Source of the DNA: Nocardia sp. SYP-A9097
GTDB lineage: Bacteria > Actinomycetota > Actinomycetes > Mycobacteriales > Mycobacteriaceae
NCBI RefSeq assembly: GCF_009649815.1
Contig: NZ_WJIC01000017.1
Coordinates: 62,001 to 126,000, forward strand
DNA: 64,000 nucleotides
Direction: 5' to 3'
The notes beneath the pieces are model-generated. The model was not told the DNA's origin and did not search any database. It saw only the letters and a list, made by a program, of their open reading frames with translations. Positions within the stretch are counted from its first letter, which is position 1. Each line of letters opens with the position of its first letter. The translations under genes were made by a program, and so were the position numbers. This document shows positions 26,220 through 34,041 of this stretch, piece after piece.

Positions 26220-27654
26220 CTCAGCAGCCGATTACGACTTCGCGGTCGTCGGGGCCGGGATCGTGGGGTCCGCCATCGCACGCGCGCTGGCGGCCTACGA
26301 CCTGAAGATCGCCCTGATCGAAGCGCGCGGCGATGTCGGTGACGGCACCAGCAAAGCGAATACCGCGATCCTGCACACCGGCTTCGACGCCAAACCGGGA
26401 ACCCTGGAATCGCGGCTGGTGCGGCGTGGCTACGAATTGCTGTCGGAGTACGCCGGCCACACCGGTATTCCGATCGAGCGCACCGGAGCCCTGCTGGTCG
26501 CCTGGACCGACGAAGAGCTGGCGGCCCTGCCGGGACTGCGGGACAAGGCCATTCGCAATGAATACCACGGCTGCGAAATCGTCGATGCCGCAGCGGTTTA
26601 CGATGCGGTCCCCGCACTCGGTCCGGGCGCGCTCGGCGGCCTCACGGTGCCCGATGAATCGATCATCTGCACGTGGACAACGAATCTGGCGCTGGCCACC
26701 GATGCCGTACGACGCGGGGTGAGCCTGCATACGAACCGCCGGGTCGAGGCCGTCACGGTCGAGGATTCCCGGACCGTACTGCACACCTCCGACGGACCGA
26801 TCAGCGCCCGCTGGGTAGTCAACGCGGCGGGTTTGGGCGCGGACTACCTCGACAACGCGTTCGGATTCGCCCGTTTCCACGTCACCCCGCGCCGGGGTGA
26901 ACTGTTCGTCTTCGACAAGCTCGCCCGGCCGCTGGTGAACCGGATCGTGCTTCCGGTACCGACCGCGCTGGGTAAGGGCGTGCTGGTCAGCCCGACCATC
27001 TACGGCAATGTCATGCTCGGCCCGACGGCGGAGGATCTGACCGATCGCAATGCCACCGGCACCTCGGACACGGGCGTGGAATTCCTGCTCGGCAAGGGCG
27101 CCAAGCTCATGCCCGCGCTGATGCGCGAAGAGGTCACCGCCATGTACGCGGGATTGCGGGCGGCCATCGATCATCCGGACTATCTGATCGAGGTGGACGC
27201 GGATCGGCGGTACGTACTCGTGGGTGGCATCCGCTCCACCGGACTGACCTCCGGACTGGCGGTCGCCGAATATGTCGAGAACCTGCTGACCGGTGCGCTG
27301 GGACCCCGACGGGCCGAGCTGCCCGCCCCTCCTCGCATGCCGAATATCGGCGAGGCGTTCACCCGGCCCTACCAGGACGGTGAACTGATCGCCCGGGACA
27401 GTCGGTACGGCAAGATCGTCTGCTTCTGCGAGCGGGTTACCGCCGGCGAGATCCGCGATGCCTACGAATCGACCATTCCCCCAACGGATCTGGACGGGCT
27501 GCGCCGTCGCACGCGCGCGATGAACGGCCGCTGCCAAGGGTTCTTCTGCGGCGCGGAGGTCACCGCGATCGTCGAACAGCATCCGTGCGCCGGACGGGCG
27601 GCCGTGACTGCGACGGCCGGCACCGCAACTACGAGCAAGGAGTCCGTACGTTGA
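26206..27654 (+). CDS. FAD-dependent oxidoreductase with C-terminal [2Fe-2S] BFD domain (GlpA-like)
   Basis: 482 residues from the ATG at 26206 (GAGAGGAG upstream); overlaps the kinase gene by 14 bases. N-terminal DAO-type FAD motif 'FAVVGAGIVGSAIARALAAYD'; middle 'RWVNAAGLGADYLDN'-type DAO segment; C-terminal BFD [2Fe-2S] domain (about residues 405-465) with ligands in 'IVCFCERV' and 'GRCQGFFCG'. This is the layout of anaerobic glycerol-3-phosphate dehydrogenase GlpA and of D-amino/hydroxyproline dehydrogenase-like subunits. It should pass electrons to the next gene product or the quinone pool. Confidence 0.9.
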   Translation: MSVPSSAADYDFAVVGAGIVGSAIARALAAYDLKIALIEARGDVGDGTSKANTAILHTGFDAKPGTLESRLVRRGYELLSEYAGHTGIPIERTGALLVAWTDEELAALPGLRDKAIRNEYHGCEIVDAAAVYDAVPALGPGALGGLTVPDESIICTWTTNLALATDAVRRGVSLHTNRRVEAVTVEDSRTVLHTSDGPISARWVVNAAGLGADYLDNAFGFARFHVTPRRGELFVFDKLARPLVNRIVLPVPTALGKGVLVSPTIYGNVMLGPTAEDLTDRNATGTSDTGVEFLLGKGAKLMPALMREEVTAMYAGLRAAIDHPDYLIEVDADRRYVLVGGIRSTGLTSGLAVAEYVENLLTGALGPRRAELPAPPRMPNIGEAFTRPYQDGELIARDSRYGKIVCFCERVTAGEIRDAYESTIPPTDLDGLRRRTRAMNGRCQGFFCGAEVTAIVEQHPCAGRAAVTATAGTATTSKESVR

Positions 27655-29039
27655 CCGCCACCGATTCCACCCGCACCGTCATCGCCACCGACGTCGCCAT
27701 CATCGGAGCGGGCCCGGCCGGATTGGCGGCCGCGAAACGCCTGTGCGACAAACACTCTCGACAGGTGCTGGTGCTCGACCGGGAGGCCCGGGCCGGGGGC
27801 GTGCCACGCCACTGCGCGCACCCGGGGTACGGGATTCGCGACATGCACACCTTCATCAGCGGGCCCGCGTACGCGGCAAGACTTGTCGCGGAAGCGGAGT
27901 TCGCCGGGGCGAGCATTCTCACCGAAGCAACGGTGACGGCGATAAACGACGACCGATCGCTCGACGTCACGACGCCAAACGGATTGCTGCGGATAGCGGC
28001 TCATTCGGTAGTCCTGGCGACCGGTGCGCGAGAGCGTGCCCGACCGGCCCGGCTGATCCCCGGCGATCGCCCGGCCGGTGTGTACACCACCGGTCAGCTT
28101 CAGCAGATGGTGCATTTGCAGCACCGCGAGGTCGGACGCCGCGCTGTCATCGTCGGTGCCGAACTGGTGAGCTGGTCGGCGGTGCTCACCCTGCGGCACG
28201 CCGGATGTCGGCCGGTCATGATGACCAGCCAGTACCCTGCACCGGAGTCCTACGGCGCGTTCAATATCGCCGGGCGGGCTTTTCTGCGGGTTCCGGTGGC
28301 CACCCGTACCCGGGTGGTGCGGGTGATCGGGCGCGGTAGTGTCGAAGGCGTCGAGATCGAAGACCTCGATACCGGTATCCGGCGCGTGATCGATTGTGAC
28401 ACAGTGATTTTCACCGGCGACTGGATCCCCGATCACGAATTGGCCCGTTCTGCCGGAATCGAGCTCGACCCGGCCACCAATGGGCCACTGGTGGATACCG
28501 CTCTGCGCACCAGCCAATCCGGCGTCTTCGCCGCGGGCAACACACTGCATCCTGTCGATACCGCCGATATCGCCGCGTTGGACGGCACCTTCGTCGCGGA
28601 CCGAGTGGCGGAGTACCTGAATGGCGCGCCGTTCCCGGCGCAGGACGACGGGACACTCCGGATTCTGGCCGCGCCGCCGTTTCGTTGGGCCGCACCGGGT
28701 TTGGTCCGTCCTACCGACCCCGCCCCGCCCCGCCACCGCCTACTGCTGTGGACCGATGAGTTCGTGAGGTTTCCGACGGTGACCCTGGCACAGCAGGGGA
28801 CGATCGTCGCCGCGCGGCGAGTGGCCTGGCCGGCGACGCCCGGGCGGGTGTTCCGGGTGCCCTGGTCGATCTTGGACCGGCTCGATGTGTCGCGCGGGCC
28901 GGTCACCATCGGCATAGCTGAGGCTTCGGCGGATTCGGGGACGCCGGGTTCCGTCCCGAGTTGGCGTGAGTCCGCGGAGCGTGGATTGTCGTCACTCGCC
29001 CTCGGCCAGATCACGCTGCACCCCAGCAGTTATCGCTGA
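27651..29039 (+). CDS. NAD(P)/FAD-dependent oxidoreductase (GlpB/LhpA-like partner flavoprotein)
   Basis: 462 residues. The start is a TTG at 27651 overlapping the previous stop (TTGA), chosen because AAGGAG lies 8 bases ahead; the frame upstream is only open by chance. Pyr_redox_2-type: 'VAIIGAGPAGLAAAKRLCDKHSRQVLVLDREARAGG', second nucleotide site 'RRAVIVGAELVSWSAVLTL', and 'SGVFAAGNTLHPVDTADI'. No BFD cysteines at the C-terminus. Likely forms a complex with the preceding GlpA-like protein. It ends the operon; a hairpin follows. Confidence 0.88.
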   Translation: MTATDSTRTVIATDVAIIGAGPAGLAAAKRLCDKHSRQVLVLDREARAGGVPRHCAHPGYGIRDMHTFISGPAYAARLVAEAEFAGASILTEATVTAINDDRSLDVTTPNGLLRIAAHSVVLATGARERARPARLIPGDRPAGVYTTGQLQQMVHLQHREVGRRAVIVGAELVSWSAVLTLRHAGCRPVMMTSQYPAPESYGAFNIAGRAFLRVPVATRTRVVRVIGRGSVEGVEIEDLDTGIRRVIDCDTVIFTGDWIPDHELARSAGIELDPATNGPLVDTALRTSQSGVFAAGNTLHPVDTADIAALDGTFVADRVAEYLNGAPFPAQDDGTLRILAAPPFRWAAPGLVRPTDPAPPRHRLLLWTDEFVRFPTVTLAQQGTIVAARRVAWPATPGRVFRVPWSILDRLDVSRGPVTIGIAEASADSGTPGSVPSWRESAERGLSSLALGQITLHPSSYR

Positions 29040-29065
29040 CGCACCGTCGTTCAAGCCCGATGACT

Positions 29066-29103
29066 GTGGCCGACTCGATCTGTGAGGGGATCGAATCGGC
29101 CAC
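29066..29103. terminator. hairpin terminator after flavoprotein operon
   Basis: A 15-base stem with one mismatch, GTGGCCGACTCGATC / GATCGAATCGGCCAC, with an 8-base loop, 27 bases after the stop. It separates the operon from operator E. Confidence 0.75.
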
Positions 29104-29126
29104 TCCCGATTAAAGTCGACCAGACT

Positions 29127-29138
29127 ATTGTCGACAAT
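29127..29138. promoter_or_regulatory. GntR-type operator E, ATTGTCGACAAT
   Basis: A perfect 12-base palindrome, identical to sites A and F, 98 bases before the DapA-family gene start. An extra half-site GTCGAC lies at 29115-29120. Confidence 0.8.
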
Positions 29139-29236
29139 ATGCAAAAGTGTTACTGTCGAATCAGCGAGCATCTCCACGCTCGACCGGGTGGCCTGTCAGC
29201 TTGCGGCCGATTCCATCGTCAACAGAGAGAATTCCC

Positions 29237-30136
29237 ATGACCAAGAAGCTGGGCGGCATTCTCGCCGCCGTATCGACTCCTTTCGCCGCAGACGGATCGG
29301 TCGATGAGGGCGCATTGCGCAACCACGTCGATTTCCTGATCGAAAACGGCCTGCACGGCCTGGTTCCCGGCGGCAGCACCGGCGAATTCGCGGCCCTGAC
29401 CCTCGCCGAGCGCAAGCGCGTCAACGAGGTCGTCATCGAACAGGCGGCCGGGCGGGTACCCGTCGCACCGCAGACCGGTTCCACCTCGACCGCCGAAGCG
29501 GTGGAGCTGTCCAAGCACGCCGCCGACGCGGGTGCGGACGCCGTGCTGTTGGTCCAGCCGTTCTACGAGCCGCCGACCCGGCCGGAGATCATCGAGTACT
29601 TCGCGACCGTCGGCGCGGCCGCTGGCGTGCCGGTGATCGCCTACAACCTGCCGGGTATCACCGGGGTGAACTACGACCGCCCCTTCTACCGTGAACTGCT
29701 GGAACGGACCGACGCGGTCAAGTACGTGAAGGACACCTCGGGCTCCATCGAGCAGGCTTTCGACCTGATCTTCAATCTCGGTGACGCGATCGAGACCTTC
29801 GTCGGCTGGGACACCATCGTGCTGCCCGCCTTCGCCGCCGGTGCCGCCGGATCCATTTGGGGCGCACCGAATTTCGCGCCGAAGGAATGCGTCGCCATCT
29901 ACGAGCTGGCGAAGGCCGGACGGCACGGCGAGGCACTGGTGATCTTCAAGCGGCTGTGGAACGTCTTGGACTTCCTCGGTAAGGAGGGCTACGCGGTCTC
30001 GACCAAGGCGGCTGCCGCCGCGGTCGGCGTCGATCTCGGCGTCCCGCGCGCGCCGTACGGCGAGCTGCCCGCCGAGAAGAAGGACGAACTGACCAAGCTC
30101 ATCGCCGAGAGTGGACTGAACTACTCGGCGAGCTGA
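29237..30136 (+). CDS. DapA-family lyase/deaminase (dihydrodipicolinate synthase-like)
   Basis: 299 residues, TIM barrel. The Schiff-base lysine is K165 in 'KYVKDTSGS', the conserved tyrosine Y136 in 'IAYNLPGITG', and the N-terminal phosphate-like loop is 'GSTGEFAALTLAERKRV'. Genuine DapA for lysine synthesis is normally elsewhere; with a proline-racemase-family enzyme next to it, the likelier activity is on a 4-hydroxy-1-pyrroline-2-carboxylate-type compound (deaminase/dehydratase making 2-oxoglutarate semialdehyde) or another 2-oxo acid aldolase. That choice is inference from context. Confidence 0.88.
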   Translation: MTKKLGGILAAVSTPFAADGSVDEGALRNHVDFLIENGLHGLVPGGSTGEFAALTLAERKRVNEVVIEQAAGRVPVAPQTGSTSTAEAVELSKHAADAGADAVLLVQPFYEPPTRPEIIEYFATVGAAAGVPVIAYNLPGITGVNYDRPFYRELLERTDAVKYVKDTSGSIEQAFDLIFNLGDAIETFVGWDTIVLPAFAAGAAGSIWGAPNFAPKECVAIYELAKAGRHGEALVIFKRLWNVLDFLGKEGYAVSTKAAAAAVGVDLGVPRAPYGELPAEKKDELTKLIAESGLNYSAS

Positions 30137-30147
30137 GCCCCTGAACT

Positions 30148-30187
30148 GCACGGATCTGTGCGGTAGTTCCTGAGAGCAGATCCGTGC
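30148..30187. terminator. hairpin between DapA-like and racemase genes
   Basis: Perfect 11-base arms GCACGGATCTG / CAGATCCGTGC with an 18-base loop. It could end the DapA-like transcript or act as a partial terminator or processing site, as no GntR-type site is seen before the racemase gene. Confidence 0.55.
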
Positions 30188-30327
30188 CGAGGCCGGCGGG
30201 CCATCGTCTCCCCGTCGGCCTCATCCTATTTCCCTCGGCGCACCCGGCGACAACGCGCCGCTGCCCGTGCGGGATCGTCATGACATCGCAAGTCCGTGAC
30301 AAGCACACTCAGCAACGGAGGAATGCA

Positions 30328-31356
30328 ATGCGTTGGAGCCGGGTCGTCAATGTCGTCAAATGCCATGTCGGGGGCGAGATCAACAATGTGGTCACCGGCG
30401 GCATCGGGGACGTGCCCGGCGCGACGGTCTTCGAAAAGATGCGCTACTTCCGGGATCACCGTGACAACCTCCGGCAATTGCTGCTCCATGAGCCGCGCGG
30501 CTCGGTGACGCATTGCGTGAACTTCATTGTCCCGGCGACACATCCGGATGCGCAGCTGGGCTATGTCATCGCCGAATCGGCCGAGTATCCGGTGATGTCG
30601 GGCAGCAATACGATGTGTGTGGCGACCGCGTTGCTGGAGACCGGCATGATTGAAATGGTCGAGCCGGTCACCGATTTGGTGCTGGAGTCACCGGCCGGAC
30701 TGATCAAGATTCGATGCACCTGTGAGAACGGCAAGGTGACCAGCGTCGAGTTGGAGAATCAGCCGGCCTTCGCCTACCACCTCGATGTGCCGTTGGAGCT
30801 CGCCGGATACGGCACGATCACCGTCGACGTCGCCTGGGGTGGCATGGCCTATGCCCTGGCCGACGCCCGCCAGTTCGGGCTGGCACTCACCCCCGATGAG
30901 GGTCGTGACATCTGCGGTCTCGGCCAAAAGCTGAAAACCGCAGCCGCTGAACAGATACCGGTCGTACATCCGGAGAACCCGGAGTTCGCCGGTATCACCC
31001 AGACCGAGTTCACGGGTCCGCTGTCCCGTGTCGACGGTGTGCTGACCGCCCGCAACGCGGTGGTCGTATCCCCTGGACGACTGGACCGATCACCTTGTGG
31101 GACAGGAACTTCCGCCCGTTTGGCGGTGCTTTCGGCCAGGGGTGAGATCGCGATCGGCGAGCAGTTCGTGCACGAGTCCATCATCGGCAGCCGATTCACC
31201 AGTTCGATCGTCCGTGACACGAGGGTAGGTGACTATCCGGCCGTTGTCCCACGGGTGAGCGGACAGGCCTATATCACCGAACTGAGTCAGGTCGGCCTGG
31301 ATCCCGCCGACCCCTTCCCGACCGGATACACCCTCTCCGACACCTGGCCGAATTGA
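30328..31356 (+). CDS. proline racemase superfamily protein (Ser/Cys type, probable 4-hydroxyproline 2-epimerase-like)
   Basis: 342 residues from the ATG at 30328; CGGAGGA lies 5 bases upstream, while the longer frame from 30184 has none and runs through a hairpin. Catalytic residues of the superfamily: the first acid/base is S91 in 'MSGSNTMC' (a Cys in proline racemase) and the second is C257 in 'DRSPCGTGTSA'. From memory of the family literature, Cys/Cys and Ser/Cys members are racemases or 4-hydroxyproline epimerases, whereas Cys/Thr members are trans-3-hydroxyproline dehydratases. It lies in the GntR-type catabolic region next to a DapA-family gene. Confidence 0.88.
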   Translation: MRWSRVVNVVKCHVGGEINNVVTGGIGDVPGATVFEKMRYFRDHRDNLRQLLLHEPRGSVTHCVNFIVPATHPDAQLGYVIAESAEYPVMSGSNTMCVATALLETGMIEMVEPVTDLVLESPAGLIKIRCTCENGKVTSVELENQPAFAYHLDVPLELAGYGTITVDVAWGGMAYALADARQFGLALTPDEGRDICGLGQKLKTAAAEQIPVVHPENPEFAGITQTEFTGPLSRVDGVLTARNAVVVSPGRLDRSPCGTGTSARLAVLSARGEIAIGEQFVHESIIGSRFTSSIVRDTRVGDYPAVVPRVSGQAYITELSQVGLDPADPFPTGYTLSDTWPN

Positions 31357-31398
31357 TATCCGCCATGGCAGTCGTCTCATGATGAAATCGAAAGCGGT

Positions 31399-31761
31399 AT
31401 GAGAAAGATCTTCCTAGCCTGTCCTTACAGCAATTCCGATCCGGCGATCGTGTACGTACGTTTCCTGCAGTGCAACGAGGTTGCCGCGACGATCGTGCGC
31501 TCCGGCCACGCCGTTTTCAGCCAGGTGTCGATGTCGCATCCGATCAATGAGGCATTGGGGGAGGAGTCCGCGGTCGTCGGTAAGCTCTGGGCTCCGATCG
31601 ATGCGGTATTCATGGAGATGATGGACGAGTTGATCGTCCTGGATGTTCCCGGGTGGGATCAGAGTTCGGGCATCAAACGCGAAATCGAGTTCTTCGGGTC
31701 CCGAGGACGCGCGGTATCCCTGTGGTCAGACGTCCATAGGGATTTCGAGGAACGGGCGTAA
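31399..31761 (+). CDS. DUF1937-like protein (nucleoside 2-deoxyribosyltransferase-like fold)
   Basis: 120 residues. 'KIFLACPYSNSDPAIVYVRFLQCNEVAATIVRSGHAVFSQVSMSHPINE' and 'IVLDVPGWDQSSGIKREIEFFGSRGRAVSLW' fit the DUF1937/deoxyribosyltransferase-like group, which share an N-glycosidase-type Rossmann fold: a D near the middle and a 'S.G...E' helix. Its chemistry in this family is not established. It follows the racemase gene by 42 bases and could be the last gene of that transcript. Confidence 0.8.
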   Translation: MRKIFLACPYSNSDPAIVYVRFLQCNEVAATIVRSGHAVFSQVSMSHPINEALGEESAVVGKLWAPIDAVFMEMMDELIVLDVPGWDQSSGIKREIEFFGSRGRAVSLWSDVHRDFEERA

Positions 31762-31775
31762 GCCGCTCGGGTTCC

Positions 31776-32798
31776 GTGTTGACCATCCGTATCCTGATTT
31801 CGGTGCTCTGGTGCAGCGCGGTGCTCGCGGTCGTCGCGGGTTGCGCGATCACCGGTCCTACCGCAGCGACCGAACCGACCAGCGCCTGGCTGTGCGGCCC
31901 CGGCCGAGTCGGTGACCCGTGCGGCGGCCGCTCGGGCGCGCCCGTCGACTGCTTCTATGTCTATCCCACCGCTTCCTGGCAGCAGACCGCGAACGCGAAC
32001 TTCGACGCCTCGCTGGAGTTGCGGGAAGTGGCGCGGGCGCAGGCCGGACCCTTCGGCACGGACTGCAATGTGTGGGCTCCGGTGTACCGGCAGGCGACGC
32101 TGCGCACCTGGTTCTCCGCATCAGCGCAGGACCGCAGCACCGCGGCAGACCTCGCATACCAGGACGTCGAACACGCCTGGGACGACTACCTGGCCCACCA
32201 CAACAACGGACGCGGCGTGGTGCTCATCGGGCATTCGCAGGGCGCCCGAATGCTCCGGACGCTGATCCACAATCGGATCGATGGGAAACCCGTGCAGTCG
32301 CAATTGGTTTCGGCGGTGCTGCTGGGCGGCGACGTGCTGGTCCGGAAGGGTTCGATGGTCGGCGGCGATTTCTCGTCCGTTCCGGCGTGTACAGATCCGG
32401 GCCAGATCGGCTGCGTCATCGCGTACTCGTCCTTCTCGAAAACGCCGCCGTCCGATACAGCCTTTGGTGTTTCGCCGCAGGTCCCGGATGATTCGACCGT
32501 CCGTGGGAACCCCCCGTACGGACCCGATTACGAGGTGCTGTGCACCAATCCGGCCTCGCTGCACGACAATCTCCAGGCCTCGCTCCACGGCATCGGCGTC
32601 GGCAATGCCTCCGGCGGGTTCAGTGCGCAGTGCACCGGCGGTGATGGACCGCACGTGCTGATGGTCTCCGGACCTGGCGCTGCACTACTGCCCGCTCTCC
32701 CGAATGACACCTGGGGACTGCATCGGCTCGACTTCGAACTCGCACAGCGGGATCTGGTGGATCTGGTGGCCGGCCAGACCGCGACCTACCTGCACTGA
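31776..32798 (+). CDS. DUF3089 family lipoprotein, alpha/beta hydrolase fold
   Basis: 340 residues, GTG start 14 bases after the DUF1937 gene. The N-terminus is a lipoprotein signal with lipobox V-A-G-C at C23. The core shows 'VDCFYVYPTASW', the nucleophile elbow 'LIGHSQGARML' and 'NTWGLHRLDF' near the C-terminus, characteristic of the DUF3089 family of Mycobacteriales cell-envelope proteins. It is probably a surface-anchored esterase of unknown substrate. The stop codon is part of the left arm of the hairpin that follows. Confidence 0.85.
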   Translation: MLTIRILISVLWCSAVLAVVAGCAITGPTAATEPTSAWLCGPGRVGDPCGGRSGAPVDCFYVYPTASWQQTANANFDASLELREVARAQAGPFGTDCNVWAPVYRQATLRTWFSASAQDRSTAADLAYQDVEHAWDDYLAHHNNGRGVVLIGHSQGARMLRTLIHNRIDGKPVQSQLVSAVLLGGDVLVRKGSMVGGDFSSVPACTDPGQIGCVIAYSSFSKTPPSDTAFGVSPQVPDDSTVRGNPPYGPDYEVLCTNPASLHDNLQASLHGIGVGNASGGFSAQCTGGDGPHVLMVSGPGAALLPALPNDTWGLHRLDFELAQRDLVDLVAGQTATYLH

Positions 32799-32853
32799 TA
32801 GGTGCCACCGTCCTCGAAGGGTGGGACCTATCAGTGCATTCCAGGTCCCACCC
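32791..32853. terminator. two overlapping, mutually exclusive hairpins between convergent genes
   Basis: Stem 1 is a perfect 13-base repeat, TGCACTGATAGGT (32791-32803) with ACCTATCAGTGCA (32826-32838). Stem 2 is a perfect 11-base repeat, GGGTGGGACCT (32819-32829) with AGGTCCCACCC (32843-32853). Their arms share bases 32826-32829, so both cannot form at once. Likely one terminator for each of the converging transcripts. Confidence 0.75.
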
Positions 32854-32878
32854 TGCTGCCCGGACCGGGCGAAATGGA

Positions 32879-34012
32879 TCAAAGGTCCTTGGTGGTCAGC
32901 ACGAAAATCGGCTCGCCGAAAAGGGTTTCATCGACCAAGACGCCTAGTCCGGGATCCTCGCCGAGGACGACGGCTCCCGCTTCGAAGGTGGGACCCGTCG
33001 CGCCCCGGTCCTTTTGATAGGACAGCGTCATATGGTCGCCCATGAAGTAGGAGACTCCGAGGAAGCCGCGCGGGTCGATGGTTGCGGCCAATTGTGCCAT
33101 GGTCCCCGTAGCCAGATCGGCCCCCTGAGGTTCGTCGACCAGAATGGAAATGCCGGTGGCCGCGGCCAAATCGCGGATGCGGGCGGCCTTGGTGAGACCG
33201 CCGACCCGAGTGATTTTGAGGTTGAGACCGTCGGCGACGCCGAGACGCTGTGCGGTCAGCACATCTTCACAGGTTTGCCCGCTTTCGTCCAGCATCAGCG
33301 GAAGTCGGCTGAGGTGGGCGAGGTGGGCGAGTTCGGTCATGGTCGCGCAAGGTTGCTCGACATAGGTGTCGATGTCGCCGACCGCCTGTAGGTACCGTTT
33401 GGCCTGCCCTACGGTCCACCCGCGATTGGCGTCGCTGGTCATGAACTCCGAAATGCCGTGCACCGCTTCTGCGACGGCCCGGGTGCGTGCGGCATCGGTG
33501 ATCGGATCTTCGCCGAGCTTCAGTTGAAATCGTCGGAAACCCAACTCGGCGTGGGAAAGCGCTTCGTCGGCCATATGTTGTGGGCTGGCCAGACTGATGG
33601 CCTGGAAAGCGCCGAGTCGGCGCTGTTTGACGCCGCCGAGGAGGGCGGCCACCGGTAGGCCGAGGGCCTTGCCCCGGAGGTCCCACAGCGCGGTGTCGAT
33701 GGCTGCCTTGCCCGGTAGGTGTCCGATCAACTGGGCGTCCATTCCGTCGACGAGAACGCCCGCCTCCATCGGATCGCAGGACAACACGAAAGGTGCGAGC
33801 TCCGCGATGGTTTCGCGGACGCTGGCGGGAAAGCCGTTCAGATAGTTACTGCCGAGCGTTCCCGCTTCTCCCCAGCCGGTGAGGCCATTGTCCGCAGTGA
33901 CCTTGACGATGGTGGCCGGGAATGCGGCCAGGTCGCGCCCGTGTGACATCACATACGAGCCGCCTGTTGCCGGGATGTCCACCGAATAGCACGCGATGCT
34001 TTGCAGCTTCAT
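32879..34012 (-). CDS. enolase-superfamily enzyme, muconate-lactonizing subgroup (cis-3-hydroxyproline dehydratase / betaine epimerase-like)
   Basis: 377 residues from the ATG at 34012 (AGGAGA upstream); the longer frame is a shadow of the permease gene. Metal ligands are D194 in 'TSDANRG', E219 in 'YVEQPC' and D242 in 'LMLDESG'. The catalytic bases are K165 in 'FQLKLGE' and K266 in 'LNLKITRVGG'; the usual first lysine of the KxK motif is Q163. The N-terminus ('SHGRD...ATIVKVTADNGLTGWGEAG') resembles characterised hydroxyproline dehydratases and hydroxyproline-betaine epimerases of this subgroup. Two lysines facing each other suit 1,1-proton transfer (epimerisation) or syn-dehydration. Second gene of the unit headed by the permease. 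Confidence 0.87.
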   Translation of the reverse strand: MKLQSIACYSVDIPATGGSYVMSHGRDLAAFPATIVKVTADNGLTGWGEAGTLGSNYLNGFPASVRETIAELAPFVLSCDPMEAGVLVDGMDAQLIGHLPGKAAIDTALWDLRGKALGLPVAALLGGVKQRRLGAFQAISLASPQHMADEALSHAELGFRRFQLKLGEDPITDAARTRAVAEAVHGISEFMTSDANRGWTVGQAKRYLQAVGDIDTYVEQPCATMTELAHLAHLSRLPLMLDESGQTCEDVLTAQRLGVADGLNLKITRVGGLTKAARIRDLAAATGISILVDEPQGADLATGTMAQLAATIDPRGFLGVSYFMGDHMTLSYQKDRGATGPTFEAGAVVLGEDPGLGVLVDETLFGEPIFVLTTKDL

Positions 34013-34041
34013 ATCGCTGTTCTCCTGTTCGTTGTCGCTGA

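Noticed and set aside
24780-29039. Simple glycerol catabolism (GlpK-GlpA-GlpB) as the sole role
   Set aside because: Kinase and flavoproteins look glycerol-like, but no glycerol facilitator is present and the operon starts with an amino-acid-type permease and aldehyde dehydrogenase under the shared operator.
29237-30136. Genuine lysine-biosynthesis dapA
   Set aside because: The catalytic Lys and Tyr are present, but no lysine genes are nearby and it is tied to the GntR-type operator and a racemase-family gene.
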